Origin: Candidatus Puniceispirillum sp.
GTDB taxonomy: Bacteria > Pseudomonadota > Alphaproteobacteria > Puniceispirillales > Puniceispirillaceae
Direction: 5' to 3'
Assembly: GCA_016778895.1 (NCBI GenBank)
Contig: JADHOR010000004.1
Location: 1 to 64,000, forward strand
Length of the DNA stretch: 64,000 bases
Part shown: positions 11,404 to 22,021 of the stretch, piece after piece
Layout: the number at the start of each line of letters is the position of its first letter
Position numbering within the stretch: position 1 is the stretch's first letter
The notes under the pieces: generated by a model
Told to the model about the DNA's origin: nothing
The model's database searches: none
The model's input: only the letters and a program-made list of their open reading frames with translations
Program-made: the position numbers and the translations under genes

Positions 11404-11504
11404 CGTTTGTGTAACAGGTTGCGAAGACCGAGTTTAGGGAGAGCAAACGTCGGCAAAAAGATCGACGCTTGAAAAAGGCAAGGCGAAAGCCTTGCTTTTC
11501 TTTT
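11404..11504 (+). ncRNA. Candidate structured RNA or attenuator ending in an intrinsic-terminator-like hairpin
   Basis: CAAACGTCG-N10-CGACGCTTG hairpin (8 of 9 paired) followed by GCAAGGC-GAAA-GCCTTGC and TTTTCTTTT; no ORF here. Confidence 0.35.
11472..11504. terminator. Bidirectional intrinsic terminator candidate with GAAA tetraloop
   Basis: AAAAAGGCAAGGC-GAAA-GCCTTGCTTTTCTTTT; A/T tracts on both flanks. Confidence 0.7.
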
Positions 11505-11627
11505 GGGCAATATCTGCTTTTATCCGAGATCCGGTTTTAGCCAAAATCATGCGTCGCAAACCATCCCGGCCGCCTCCGATAATCGGCTAATCGCAATCTG
11601 CCAGTTTCGCCAGCGGCAGAGTTCCCT

Positions 11628-11864
11628 CTACAGTTGATCTAGCGAGATCAACTTAGAGTCAATAATCCAGTAAACAAAGCCAAACAGAATTGTGGCAATG
11701 CCTGTTGCAATCATCGCCTTGCGCCACAGCATCGGCTTTTCTGGTGCTGAAGTTGCATGACCAGGCTCGACCTGATCCGGCGTTTTCACACCGAATGGCA
11801 ATGTCATAAAGAACACCCACCACCACAAAAGGATAAACACCACAATTCCCGAAACAAGATCCAT
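11628..11864 (-). CDS. DUF1467 family membrane protein
   Basis: Two TM segments; WWWVFFMTLPFGVKTPDQVEPGHATSAPEKPMLWRK; location after mce. Confidence 0.8.
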   Translation of the reverse strand: MDLVSGIVVFILLWWWVFFMTLPFGVKTPDQVEPGHATSAPEKPMLWRKAMIATGIATILFGFVYWIIDSKLISLDQL

Positions 11865-12287
11865 CTAATTCGCCCCGCCTGCAGCAATTTGTTCGAGTTC
11901 AATCAGCGTTCCGTTAAAGTCCTTTGGGTGCAAAAACAGAACTGGATTGCCGTGGGCACCGGTTTTGACCTTTCCATCACCAAGCACCCGTGCGCCTTTT
12001 GCCTCAAGGTGCACCCGTGCATCATCGATGCTGCTAACCTCATAACAGATGTGGTGCATACCACCATCGGGATGACGCTTTAAAAAGCCAGCAATCGGAG
12101 AATTCTCACCGTAAGGCTCCATTAACTCAACCTGACCATTGGCCGACCGCACAAAAGCGACGCGAACCCCATGTTCGGCTATTGTCTTCGGGGCGCTGAC
12201 TGCAGCCCCCAGCATGTCACGCCAATGCGCCGCTGCCCCATCAAGATCAGGGACGACAATTGCGATATGATTAATTCTGCCGATCAT
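11865..12287 (-). CDS. mce: Methylmalonyl-CoA epimerase
   Basis: Glyoxalase-fold: INHIAIVVPDLDGAAAHWRDMLGA...GGGMHHICYEV-type motif, FLHPKDFNGTLIELEQ. Confidence 0.92.
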   Translation of the reverse strand: MIGRINHIAIVVPDLDGAAAHWRDMLGAAVSAPKTIAEHGVRVAFVRSANGQVELMEPYGENSPIAGFLKRHPDGGMHHICYEVSSIDDARVHLEAKGARVLGDGKVKTGAHGNPVLFLHPKDFNGTLIELEQIAAGGAN

Positions 12288-13960
12288 GCGCGTAAATCCT
12301 CTTCACCTACGCGCATGATATGAACCTGGGCAATCGGCCGCAAGCCAAACATGGAGCGCGCGACCCGCCTCACCGCCTGCGAGACAACCTCTTCAACCGA
12401 GGCGTCATTTCGCCGCGCTGTCTTACCCAAGATTTCGACCGCATCTTCAACCGCGATTGTAGCAGCGGCAACATAATCACTAGCCGCGTCTCCATCACCA
12501 AGACCAGTTTGGACGATGCTTGGCAAGGTGCACAGCGCGCCAGACTTGTTCAGGATGACCGATGCAGTTACAACACCGTTCCACAGCATCCGGCGACGCG
12601 CCCGCATCATATCGGCTTGCAATTCGATGATATTACCCTTTTCCGCCGTCATTGCACCGGTATGGACATTATCAATGATTGTTGCTTTATTGCCGTTTAA
12701 GCGTATCACCACACCGTTATCAGGCAGGATTGTTTGCGGCACCTGACACGACTCTGCCAGCGCCGCATGAGCCAGCAGATGGCGTGCGGTTCCATGCACG
12801 GGAATCGCAATTTTAGGCCGGATCAGACCATACATTTCGATCATTTCATGACGTGACGGATGACCCGAAACATGAACCGGTGCATCTTGATCGGTGATCA
12901 GATTAATCTTTCGGCGAATCAGCATATCCTGTACCCGCGCAATCGCATTCTCGTTACCCGGAATTTGCCGAGACGAATAAATAACCGTATCGCCGGCTTC
13001 GAGACTGATTGTTTCATGATCCGCCGCCGCAATACGTGCCATCGCGGCGCGCGGCTCGCCTTGGGTACCAGTACATACGATCACAATCGCATTGCGTGGC
13101 AATAAATCAACATCACTCTCAGGCACCAAATCAGGCAGATCAGCAAGATAACCAACCTCACGCGCTGCCGAAATAGCCCGGTTTAATGCACGCCCCACAA
13201 CCGCCACCGACCGGTCGTTAGCCTTGGCCGCCTTGCAGATTGAGTCAATCCGCGCAACATTGCTGGCAAAACAGGTAATGGCGACCCGCCCACTTGCCTT
13301 GGCAATGGCAGCGATTAGCCCTTCTTTGGCATCATTCTCAGAGCCGGTACGCCCCTCCACCATCGCATTTGTTGAGTCGCCAACAAGCGCCAAAACCCCC
13401 TCATCACCAATGGCGGCAAGTCGTGCTGAGTCAGTGTCACTACCAAGAACCGGCGTCTTATCAAACTTCCAGTCACCAGTGTGAAGGATGGTGCCAGCAT
13501 CAGTACGTATTGCAAGCGCCGCCGGATCAGGGATCGAATGGTTCAACGCAACCATTTCAATTTCGAAGGCACCAAGCTTAAACGGTGCATTCATTCCGAT
13601 CTCATGCAGCTGGACATCAAAATCACCGCGTGACTCGGCAAGTTTGCGCCGCAAAAGTGCAAGGGTAAACGCGCTGCCATAAATCGGACAACCAAGCTGG
13701 CTCCATAGATACGGGATCGCCCCAAGATGGTCTTCATGCCCGTGCGTTAGCACCAGACCTGCCAGCCTGTCACGGCGATCGGCGATAAACTTTAGATCAG
13801 GCAGAATAACGTCAACGCCGGGGGTACTTTCATCAGGAAAAGAAATTCCAAGATCAATCATGATCCAGCTGTCCTGATAATGGTAGAGATTGACGTTCAT
13901 GCCAATTTCGCCCGACCCACCAAGAGGCGCAAACAGCAGGTCATCCTTTGAATAGTTCAT
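12284..13960 (-). CDS. rnj: Ribonuclease J
   Basis: Metallo-beta-lactamase motif LTHGHEDHLGAIPYLW, beta-CASP features, HVSGHPSRHEM. Confidence 0.94.
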   Translation of the reverse strand: MNYSKDDLLFAPLGGSGEIGMNVNLYHYQDSWIMIDLGISFPDESTPGVDVILPDLKFIADRRDRLAGLVLTHGHEDHLGAIPYLWSQLGCPIYGSAFTLALLRRKLAESRGDFDVQLHEIGMNAPFKLGAFEIEMVALNHSIPDPAALAIRTDAGTILHTGDWKFDKTPVLGSDTDSARLAAIGDEGVLALVGDSTNAMVEGRTGSENDAKEGLIAAIAKASGRVAITCFASNVARIDSICKAAKANDRSVAVVGRALNRAISAAREVGYLADLPDLVPESDVDLLPRNAIVIVCTGTQGEPRAAMARIAAADHETISLEAGDTVIYSSRQIPGNENAIARVQDMLIRRKINLITDQDAPVHVSGHPSRHEMIEMYGLIRPKIAIPVHGTARHLLAHAALAESCQVPQTILPDNGVVIRLNGNKATIIDNVHTGAMTAEKGNIIELQADMMRARRRMLWNGVVTASVILNKSGALCTLPSIVQTGLGDGDAASDYVAAATIAVEDAVEILGKTARRNDASVEEVVSQAVRRVARSMFGLRPIAQVHIMRVGEEDLRA

Positions 13961-13985
13961 CTATTGTGCCTAACGTTTTTGGTGA

Positions 13986-14780
13986 TCAGTCTTGTTTGAA
14001 TTTGGCTTTATTTCGGGCGTGAATTTGAACCAGCCCCTTTAATGTCAAATCTTGGTCAACGATCGATATTGCTGAAACATGCTCGGCAAATAATGGTGCC
14101 AGGCCACCCGTTGCAATGGCCGGCAAATCCGCGCCGTGATCACGCCGCAACCGGGAAATTAGCCCTTCAACCATGCTGACATAGCCCCAGAAAATACCCG
14201 AATGCATCGCACTAACTGTATCCTTGCCAAGGACCGGCATATCGGCCGCCCATGGCTGAACCGCAAGGCGCGGCAGACGTGCAGCCGCAAGAAACAGGGC
14301 CTCAAGCGAAAGATTAACCCCGGGGGCGATGATGCCGCCCTCATAGGCGCCATTTTTGCCAACAAGATCAAATGTTGTTGCCGTGCCAAAATCAAGAATG
14401 ATTGCCGGCAAATCATAAAAATCACGCGCCGCAACCGCATTAACCAGCCGGTCAGCACCAGCCTGATCAGGGCGATCGATACGGATATCAATCCCGAGGT
14501 CAATATTCGGATCACCAACAACCTGCGGAACAAGGCTAAAGCCACGCGCCGCTAGATTGATCAGTTTCGGCTGAACTTCAGGCACGACGCTCGCAATAAT
14601 CATTTCGGCAATTTCACCAACCTCAATCGATTTTAGGGCCATCAATTGCGCTAGCCAGACGAGATATTCATCCGCGCTACGCTTGGGGTCGGTGCTAATC
14701 CGCCAGTTAGATCGCTGGGTTTCACCATCATAGAGGGCGAATACGATATTGGTATTGCCGCAATCTACAGCCAAGAGCAT
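13986..14780 (-). CDS. coaX: Type III pantothenate kinase
   Basis: MLLAVDCGNTNIVFALYDG, DFGTATTFDLV, GGIIAPGVNLSLEALF. Confidence 0.94.
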   Translation of the reverse strand: MLLAVDCGNTNIVFALYDGETQRSNWRISTDPKRSADEYLVWLAQLMALKSIEVGEIAEMIIASVVPEVQPKLINLAARGFSLVPQVVGDPNIDLGIDIRIDRPDQAGADRLVNAVAARDFYDLPAIILDFGTATTFDLVGKNGAYEGGIIAPGVNLSLEALFLAAARLPRLAVQPWAADMPVLGKDTVSAMHSGIFWGYVSMVEGLISRLRRDHGADLPAIATGGLAPLFAEHVSAISIVDQDLTLKGLVQIHARNKAKFKQD

Positions 14781-14783
14781 CGG

Positions 14784-15551
14784 TTAACTGCCTAAAAGTT
14801 TCACATCACCTGTACCGATATGGTGTGTTTGGCCCGAATCATCAAGCAAAAGCATCGTGCCGTCCATGCCAAGATCGTGAAAAACCCCCGAAATCATGGT
14901 TTCGCCCCGCGCGACAGCAACCTGCTGCCCCAAAAACAGAGCATTTTGCAACCACGCCGTCCGTATAGGAGCAAAACCGGACTGACAGAAACTTTCATAC
15001 CATACCGCCAGCCGGTCAATATATGCGGCGGCAAGGTCATGCGGGCTAGGCAACGCGGCGCGATCAATTGGCCATATATCAGCCAAGGCCACCGGCGCAA
15101 TCCGCTGCGCGCCAACCGCCCCCACCGGAGCAATATTAATCCCGCTGCCAATAATCAGATTCTGACCATCCACCTCAAGCAGAATGCCGGCAATTTTACC
15201 GCCAGCCAGCATCACGTCATTCGGCCATTTCAATCCGGTTTGCGGCATATGCGCGCCCGGCATATGCGCCTCAATCTGCGCGCGCACGGTCTCCAGAACG
15301 GCCAGTGATGCGGCAAATGAAAGGGCAAACCACTGGCTGAGATCAACCGGTGGCCGCAGCAGCACCGAAAGGTACATTCCGCCCTTTTGAGAGGACCAGC
15401 TGCGCCCATGTCGCCCGCGCCCGGCGGTTTGTTCAACCGCTAGAAACGCGCTGCCGGGAGGCGCCCCGCCAGCAGCGGCCAGCTTGGCAAGATCAGAGGT
15501 AGATGTTGCGGTTTGTTCGGTTGTTAGCGACCAGATTAGCGGTTCGGCCAT
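14784..15551 (-). CDS. birA: Biotin-[acetyl-CoA-carboxylase] ligase (no HTH domain)
   Basis: EQTAGRGRHGRSWSSQKGGMYLS, LKWPNDVMLAGGKIAGILLE. Confidence 0.92.
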   Translation of the reverse strand: MAEPLIWSLTTEQTATSTSDLAKLAAAGGAPPGSAFLAVEQTAGRGRHGRSWSSQKGGMYLSVLLRPPVDLSQWFALSFAASLAVLETVRAQIEAHMPGAHMPQTGLKWPNDVMLAGGKIAGILLEVDGQNLIIGSGINIAPVGAVGAQRIAPVALADIWPIDRAALPSPHDLAAAYIDRLAVWYESFCQSGFAPIRTAWLQNALFLGQQVAVARGETMISGVFHDLGMDGTMLLLDDSGQTHHIGTGDVKLLGS

Positions 15552-15557
15552 ACGCGC

Positions 15558-17012
15558 CTAAAGCTGTGCCATCAGCGCGTCCGCAGCAAACCCAGCTGTT
15601 TCCAGCAACGGGCTAAGCCCGATAAAGAACAATAAAATCACCGCAATTGAAACCCCGAGGACAAGCTTATTGGCAACCGGAATTTCCGCATCAAGCGGCT
15701 CATCAGCATCCTCAAAATACATGATCTTGATGATACGCAGATAATAGAACGCTCCAACGACACTCATTACAACACCGATGACGGCAAGCGGAACCAGACC
15801 AGCATTAACCGCCGCCAAAAACACATACCACTTGCCAAAAAATCCGGCCAGGGGCGGAATGCCGGCCATCGAGAACATCATAATCATCAGACCAAGTGCC
15901 AGCGTTGGGTGGGTCCGCGACAACCCCTGCAAATCGGCAACGCGGGTCGCCGACTGACCGTCACGGCGCATCAGTAGGATGATCGCGAATGCACCTGCGC
16001 CCATAAAGATATAGCCAGTCATATAGATCATCACACCAAGCGCACCTTGCTGGGTTCCTGCGGCCAGACCCGCCAGCGCATAGCCCATATGCGCAATTGA
16101 TGAATAGGCCATCATGCGCTTGATATCGGTTTGCATAATCGCACCAAGCGCACCAACCACCATTGAGGCAATCGAAAGCGCGACCAGCACTTGCGACCAT
16201 TCGGCTTCGATCGAGCCAAAGGCTCCATAGGTCAGCCGCATCATCAGTGCCATTGCCGCCACTTTTGGCGCAATTGCAAATAATGCTGTTACCGGGCTTG
16301 GTGAGCCCTGATAAACATCAGGTGTCCACATATGAAACGGGGCTGCCGAAATCTTGAATGCAATTCCTGACACCATAAACACCATGCCCACGATAAACAC
16401 CACTGGCAGCTGGTCGGCCGATACAGCCGCCGCGATACCGGAAAAGCTGGTCGTGCCCGCAAAGCCGTAAACCAGTGAGGCGCCATACAGCAGCATTCCT
16501 GATGATAATGCGCCAAGCAGAAAATATTTCAATCCGGCTTCAGATGACCTAAGGGAATTGGTTCGCATTGCCGCAACCACATAAAGCGGCAGCGACTGTA
16601 ACTCTACCGCCATATAGAGCGACATAAGGTCATTTGCCGAAATCATCAGCATCATGCCAACAAGCGCAAGCATTACCAAAAGCGCAAATTCTGGCTTGTT
16701 GATATCGTCTTTGGCAAGCGGCGTAATCGACATATAAAGCGCGCAAAATGTGCCGAGCAGAACAAGGATCTTCATGTAACCGGCAAAGCTGTCAGCTCTG
16801 AACATCCCGCCAAAAGCCGTCTCGTTACCAACAGAGCTAGACCATATCAATGCCAGCGCAAGCACAATACCGCCAAGCGCAATCCGCGTCACGCGCTGCG
16901 CATTCCTAGCACTCTCGCCGCCATAGGCTGCAACAAGAACCAGAACAAGCGCCAATGTCGCCAGAATCATTTCGGGCAAGGCAGGCAGGATATCGGTTAG
17001 ATCAAATACCAT
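15558..17012 (-). CDS. nuoN: NADH-quinone oxidoreductase subunit N
   Basis: Multi-TM antiporter-like subunit; FKISAAPFHMWTPDVYQGSPSPVTALFAIAPK. Confidence 0.96.
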   Translation of the reverse strand: MVFDLTDILPALPEMILATLALVLVLVAAYGGESARNAQRVTRIALGGIVLALALIWSSSVGNETAFGGMFRADSFAGYMKILVLLGTFCALYMSITPLAKDDINKPEFALLVMLALVGMMLMISANDLMSLYMAVELQSLPLYVVAAMRTNSLRSSEAGLKYFLLGALSSGMLLYGASLVYGFAGTTSFSGIAAAVSADQLPVVFIVGMVFMVSGIAFKISAAPFHMWTPDVYQGSPSPVTALFAIAPKVAAMALMMRLTYGAFGSIEAEWSQVLVALSIASMVVGALGAIMQTDIKRMMAYSSIAHMGYALAGLAAGTQQGALGVMIYMTGYIFMGAGAFAIILLMRRDGQSATRVADLQGLSRTHPTLALGLMIMMFSMAGIPPLAGFFGKWYVFLAAVNAGLVPLAVIGVVMSVVGAFYYLRIIKIMYFEDADEPLDAEIPVANKLVLGVSIAVILLFFIGLSPLLETAGFAADALMAQL

Positions 17013-17030
17013 TTTATTTCCTCAACACCC

Positions 17031-18536
17031 CTAATTTTGTGCCAAAACTGACAAGCCGTTTGCCGACAGGCCATCCAGAACAAACTGGATGGATACTGCC
17101 ATCACATCAAGAAGCGCCATCGGATAAACACCAAACAGCAGAACCAAAAATGACAGAGGTAGGAAAATTGTAAATTCACGCATTTGCATCGGCTCCATAT
17201 TCTTGACCGCGTCATTAACGATCGCCCCAAACATCACGCGCCGATAGAGCCACAGCATATAGGTGGCGCCAAGCACCAGACCTGTTGCAGTGAAAAAGGC
17301 AACCCAGCTGCTGACGTGCCAGGCGCCGACCAGCACCAGCATTTCGCCCACAAAACCGCTCGTTCCCGGCAAGCCAACCGATGCCAGCATCATAAACATA
17401 AAAAACACTGCATAGCGCGGCATTACCGTCGCAACACCGCCATAGGCGCTGATATCGCGCGTGTGCAGCCGGTCATAGACAACCCCGACGCAAAAGAACA
17501 AGGCAGCCGAAACCAGACCATGGCTGATCATCTGGAACATCGCGCCGGCAATACCCTGCTCGGTCAAGGTGAAGATGCCAATTGTCACAAACCCCATATG
17601 CGCAACCGACGAATAGGCGATCATCTTTTTCATGTCAGATTGTGCCAGCGCCACCAACGAGGTGTAGATCACCGCAATAATCGACAATGTAAAGATTAAC
17701 GGCGCAAAATACTCGGACGCCATCGGGAACATTGGCAATGAAAAGCGCAGAAAGCCGTAACCGCCCATTTTCAACAATACGCCCGCCAATATCATCGAGC
17801 CAGCGGTCGGTGCCTCAACATGGGCATCAGGCAGCCATGTGTGCAACGGCCACATTGGCACCTTCACCGCAAATGACGCAAGGAAGCCAAGAAACAGCCA
17901 GGTCTGCATCGACTCAGAAAACCGGTGTCCAGCAAGCACCGGAATATCGGTTGTGCCAGCGTCGATATAGATTGCCAGCATACAGACCAGCATCAGCACC
18001 GAACCTAGCAGCGTGTATAAAAAGAACTTAAAAGCCGCATAAACTCGGCGTGGGCCGCCCCAGATACCAATAATCAGGAACATCGGGATCAGAACTGCCT
18101 CGAAAAACAGATAGAACATCAGCATATCAAGCGAGACAAACATGCCGACCATCATGGTTTCCAGCACCAGGAACGCGATCATATATTCACGCACCCGAAC
18201 GGTAATCGCCTGCCAGCTTGCCAAAATCGCTAGCGGAGTCAAAAACGTGCTAAGCAGGACAAAGGGCATTGAAATGCCATCAACACCCATATGATAGCCA
18301 ATTCCAGTACCAGCTAGCCAGACCGCTTTTTCTTCAAAATGGTAGCCGGTTAAAGTGCTGTCAAACCCGATTAAAATTGGCAATGACACCAAAAAGGTAA
18401 AGCTTGAAACCCATAATGCCACATAACGCGAATTTTGCGCGATGCTTCGCTCATCGCCCCTAATCAGCAACAAGGACAGCACACCAGCCAGTGGCAGGAA
18501 GGTGATAATAGATAAAATAGGCCAGTTATCAATCAT
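17031..18536 (-). CDS. nuoM: NADH-quinone oxidoreductase subunit M
   Basis: [45 protein letters not shown]. Confidence 0.96.
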   Translation of the reverse strand: MIDNWPILSIITFLPLAGVLSLLLIRGDERSIAQNSRYVALWVSSFTFLVSLPILIGFDSTLTGYHFEEKAVWLAGTGIGYHMGVDGISMPFVLLSTFLTPLAILASWQAITVRVREYMIAFLVLETMMVGMFVSLDMLMFYLFFEAVLIPMFLIIGIWGGPRRVYAAFKFFLYTLLGSVLMLVCMLAIYIDAGTTDIPVLAGHRFSESMQTWLFLGFLASFAVKVPMWPLHTWLPDAHVEAPTAGSMILAGVLLKMGGYGFLRFSLPMFPMASEYFAPLIFTLSIIAVIYTSLVALAQSDMKKMIAYSSVAHMGFVTIGIFTLTEQGIAGAMFQMISHGLVSAALFFCVGVVYDRLHTRDISAYGGVATVMPRYAVFFMFMMLASVGLPGTSGFVGEMLVLVGAWHVSSWVAFFTATGLVLGATYMLWLYRRVMFGAIVNDAVKNMEPMQMREFTIFLPLSFLVLLFGVYPMALLDVMAVSIQFVLDGLSANGLSVLAQN

Positions 18537-18539
18537 CGC

Positions 18540-20474
18540 CTAAGCCCCTTTAAACCGAAGATAGTACCAGCTGACCAGAACAACGACGCCAATTAACATG
18601 GCAAAGGCATAATGGAAAACAAAGCCAGTTTGTACCCGCGAGCAAAATCCAGACAAGCGGTAAACCAAGGCTGACATACCGTCAGGCCCAAAGCCGTCAA
18701 TCGTATCCCGGTCACCGCGCTGCCAAAGATAAGCACCGAGGCGCACCGCTGGGCGGACGAAAACAGCGTCATAAATCTCGTCGAAATACCATTTATTGTA
18801 GAACAGCTGATGAATCGGCCGAAACGCCGCCGCAATTCGCGCCGGCATCGACGTCCAATAGCCATAAAAAAGTGCCGCAAGTGCCACACCGCTGGTCGCC
18901 AGAACGATCGGCAGAAGCTTGACCCACGTCGGGACATGATGCGCGTCTACCATTGCCGTATTATTTGGCAGGATGAAGATTGATGCGCCCCAGAACTGGG
19001 CCATGTCCTTGCCGACAAACATCTCGTAACCAAGCCAGCCCGCAAATACCGCACCAATCGCTAATACCAGCAATGGCAGGGTCATAACCCGCGGCGATTC
19101 ATGCACATGTGCCATAACTTCGGCGCTGGCGCGCGGCGCACCGTGGAATGCCATAATCAACAAACGCCAGCTATAAAACGCGGTTAGGAAGGCTGCCAGA
19201 CAGCCCAGCCAGAACGCCATATTGCCAACCCCGCTATTAGCAGCATAGGCAGCTTCAAGGATCATATCTTTTGAGTAATAGCCGGCAAAGAACGGGAACC
19301 CTGCAAGCGCTAGCGAGCCGATCCACATCATCGCATAGGTCACGGGCACTTTTTTCCAAATACCACCCATATTGCGCAGATCCTGCTCATCCGACATCGC
19401 ATGGATAACCGACCCTGCACCAAGGAACAGCAACGCCTTGAAAAAAGCGTGGGTGGTCAGGTGGAACATCGCCGCCGGATAGGCAGAAACCCCCGCAGCA
19501 AAGAACATATAGCCAAGCTGCGAGCAGGTTGAATAGGCGATCACCCGTTTTATATCAAACTGAGTCATGCCAACTGTCGCCGCAAAAATTGCAGTCAAAG
19601 CGCCGATTACAGTGATTACATCCAGAGCGAGCGGGGCAAATTCCAGCATCGGTGACAGGCGGCAAATCATAAAGACACCAGCAGTCACCATCGTCGCCGC
19701 ATGGATAAGAGCAGATACCGGTGTCGGCCCCTCCATCGCGTCGGGCAACCATGTGTGCAGGCCAAGCTGAGCCGATTTACCCATGGCGCCGATGAATAGC
19801 AGAATGCCAGCGACTTCCAGTGCTGGCAGACGATAGCCAAGGAAATTCATTTCGGTCGCGGCAATCACACTTGATTGCGCAAAAATATCGTCAAACTGAA
19901 CCGAACCAAACAGCGCATAAACCGCCAAAATACCGAGAGCAAAGCCAAAGTCACCAACCCGGTTCACGACAAAAGCCTTCATCGCGGCAGTATGTGCCGG
20001 CTCTTTCTTGTACCAGAAGCCGATCAGCAGATATGAGGCCACACCAACGCCTTCCCAGCCAAAGAACATCTGCACCAGATTATCGGCGGTGACAAGCATC
20101 AGCATGGCAAAGGTAAACAGGCTGAGATAGGCCATAAATCGTGCCCGCGCATTATCATGCGACATATAGCCAATCGAATAGATATGCACCATCGACGACA
20201 CGCCGGTCACCACGATCAGCATCACCGCGGTCAATGCATCAAACCGCAGGCTCCAATCAGCAATAAACGTGCCGGAGCTGATCCAGCGCGCGACAACGAC
20301 CGTTTCAGGTACCCCGCCGATTGCCACATTGGCAAAGGCAATTATCGAGAACAGCAACGACAATAAAAGGCCTGAAACCGTCACAATTTCTGCCGCGCGA
20401 TCGCGGTTATAAAGGCTTAGAAAGCCGGCGATTACAGCCCCTAGCAAGGGAAGGAAAACAATGAGCGAATACAT
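18540..20474 (-). CDS. nuoL: NADH-quinone oxidoreductase subunit L
   Basis: [49 protein letters not shown]. Confidence 0.97.
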   Translation of the reverse strand: MYSLIVFLPLLGAVIAGFLSLYNRDRAAEIVTVSGLLLSLLFSIIAFANVAIGGVPETVVVARWISSGTFIADWSLRFDALTAVMLIVVTGVSSMVHIYSIGYMSHDNARARFMAYLSLFTFAMLMLVTADNLVQMFFGWEGVGVASYLLIGFWYKKEPAHTAAMKAFVVNRVGDFGFALGILAVYALFGSVQFDDIFAQSSVIAATEMNFLGYRLPALEVAGILLFIGAMGKSAQLGLHTWLPDAMEGPTPVSALIHAATMVTAGVFMICRLSPMLEFAPLALDVITVIGALTAIFAATVGMTQFDIKRVIAYSTCSQLGYMFFAAGVSAYPAAMFHLTTHAFFKALLFLGAGSVIHAMSDEQDLRNMGGIWKKVPVTYAMMWIGSLALAGFPFFAGYYSKDMILEAAYAANSGVGNMAFWLGCLAAFLTAFYSWRLLIMAFHGAPRASAEVMAHVHESPRVMTLPLLVLAIGAVFAGWLGYEMFVGKDMAQFWGASIFILPNNTAMVDAHHVPTWVKLLPIVLATSGVALAALFYGYWTSMPARIAAAFRPIHQLFYNKWYFDEIYDAVFVRPAVRLGAYLWQRGDRDTIDGFGPDGMSALVYRLSGFCSRVQTGFVFHYAFAMLIGVVVLVSWYYLRFKGA

Positions 20475-20482
20475 GAACTGCC

Positions 20483-20794
20483 CTACCCCTTCAAAATATT
20501 CACATCTTCAACCGCGATCGAACCACGGTTGCGGAAAAACACCACGAGAATGGCCAGACCAATGGCCGCCTCAGCCGCCGCAACGGTCAGGATAAACAGC
20601 GAGAAAATCTGCCCTTCCAGGTTATTTCCGTAAGCCGAAAAGGCGACCATGTTTATATTGACCGCAAGCAGCATCAGCTCAATTGACATCAGGATCGTGA
20701 TGACGTTTTTCCGGTTTAAAAAAATACCAAAAATACCAAGCGCAAACAAAATTGCCGATACGGCCAGATAATGATTAAGCGTTAGTTCCAACAT
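20483..20794 (-). CDS. nuoK: NADH-quinone oxidoreductase subunit K
   Basis: [18 protein letters not shown]...[23 protein letters not shown]. Confidence 0.96.
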   Translation of the reverse strand: MLELTLNHYLAVSAILFALGIFGIFLNRKNVITILMSIELMLLAVNINMVAFSAYGNNLEGQIFSLFILTVAAAEAAIGLAILVVFFRNRGSIAVEDVNILKG

Positions 20795-20806
20795 GACGCC
20801 GTCCCC

Positions 20807-21472
20807 CTATTCATCACTGGCACTGCCAGTGGCAGCCCGGTCATTTTCCCGAATGTTTTCCTGCGCTTCTGGCTGATCTTTTGCCCTCGTCTTCGCCGAC
20901 GGCATTTTAACAATTTCCATTACATCTTCACGCCGGCGGTTATTTTGGTCGGCAATCGACTGTCGCCGCACCCCGACCCGTTTGCGCATGGTCAGCGAAA
21001 TCGCGCCAATCATCGCCACCAGCAGGATCAACCCTGCAATCTGGAATAAAAAGGCATATTTCGTGTAAAGCACGCCGCCAATCTGGGTCGTATTGGCAAT
21101 ATCCGACGCGGCTGGCAGGCTGGCATTCGAAAACGCATCGCTATACATCGCCGCCACCAGTTCAAACACAAGGATACCGCCAACAATCAGTCCAAGCGGT
21201 AAGTATTTTTGGAAACCGGCGCGCATTTCGGCAAAATTGATATCCAGCATCATCACAACAAACAGGAACAACACCGCCACTGCGCCGACATACACCACAA
21301 CTAGCAGCATCGCCAGAAACTCGGCACCAATCAGCACAAACATTCCTGCCGCGTTGAAAAATGCCAAGATCAGAAACAGCACCGAATAGACCGGGTTGCG
21401 TGACACCACCACCATCAAACCACTGGCAAGCATGACGCCAGCAAAAAGGTAAAAGAACAGGGCTTCAATCAT
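20807..21472 (-). CDS. nuoJ: NADH-quinone oxidoreductase subunit J
   Basis: NPVYSVLFLILAFFNAAGMFVLIGAEFLAMLLVVVYVGAVAVLFLFVVMML. Confidence 0.96.
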   Translation of the reverse strand: MIEALFFYLFAGVMLASGLMVVVSRNPVYSVLFLILAFFNAAGMFVLIGAEFLAMLLVVVYVGAVAVLFLFVVMMLDINFAEMRAGFQKYLPLGLIVGGILVFELVAAMYSDAFSNASLPAASDIANTTQIGGVLYTKYAFLFQIAGLILLVAMIGAISLTMRKRVGVRRQSIADQNNRRREDVMEIVKMPSAKTRAKDQPEAQENIRENDRAATGSASDE

Positions 21473-21519
21473 TATATAGCTGTCTTTCTTTTAAACATCG
21501 CCATGCCGCACCTTGACGC

Positions 21520-22008
21520 CTAACGCCATTTTGCGTCTGCGGCGAGGTTACGAGCGATTTCGGTTTCCCAGCGGTCACCATTCGCCAACAGCTTGTCTTT
21601 ATCATAATACAGCTCTTCACGGGTTTCGGTGGCAAATTCAAAATTCGGGCCCTCGACAATCGCATCAACCGGGCAGGCTTCCTGACAAAAGCCACAATAG
21701 ATACATTTGGTCATGTCGATATCATAGCGAGTTGTACGGCGGCTGCCATCGTCACGCGGCTCGGCCTCAATCGTGATGGCTTGCGCCGGGCAAACTGCCT
21801 CACATAATTTACAAGCAATACAACGTTCTTCACCATTCGGATAACGGCGCAAAGCGTGCTCACCGCGAAACCGTGGGGACAGGCTGCCTTTTTCATAAGG
21901 ATAGTTGATCGTAACTTTCGGCTTGAAGAAATACTTCAAGGTCAAGAACAGCCCCTTACCAAGCTCAAGAAGCAGAAACGAGCGAACGGCATTTACCAAA
22001 GCGGACAT
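21520..22008 (-). CDS. nuoI: NADH-quinone oxidoreductase subunit I
   Basis: Two 4Fe-4S motifs [14 protein letters not shown] and [16 protein letters not shown]. Confidence 0.97.
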   Translation of the reverse strand: MSALVNAVRSFLLLELGKGLFLTLKYFFKPKVTINYPYEKGSLSPRFRGEHALRRYPNGEERCIACKLCEAVCPAQAITIEAEPRDDGSRRTTRYDIDMTKCIYCGFCQEACPVDAIVEGPNFEFATETREELYYDKDKLLANGDRWETEIARNLAADAKWR

Positions 22009-22021
22009 CCGGTATATCTCC

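Noticed and set aside
17184-17699. 171-aa + strand His/Asn-rich ORF
   Set aside because: Entirely antisense to nuoM; composition is the mirror of TM-helix codons
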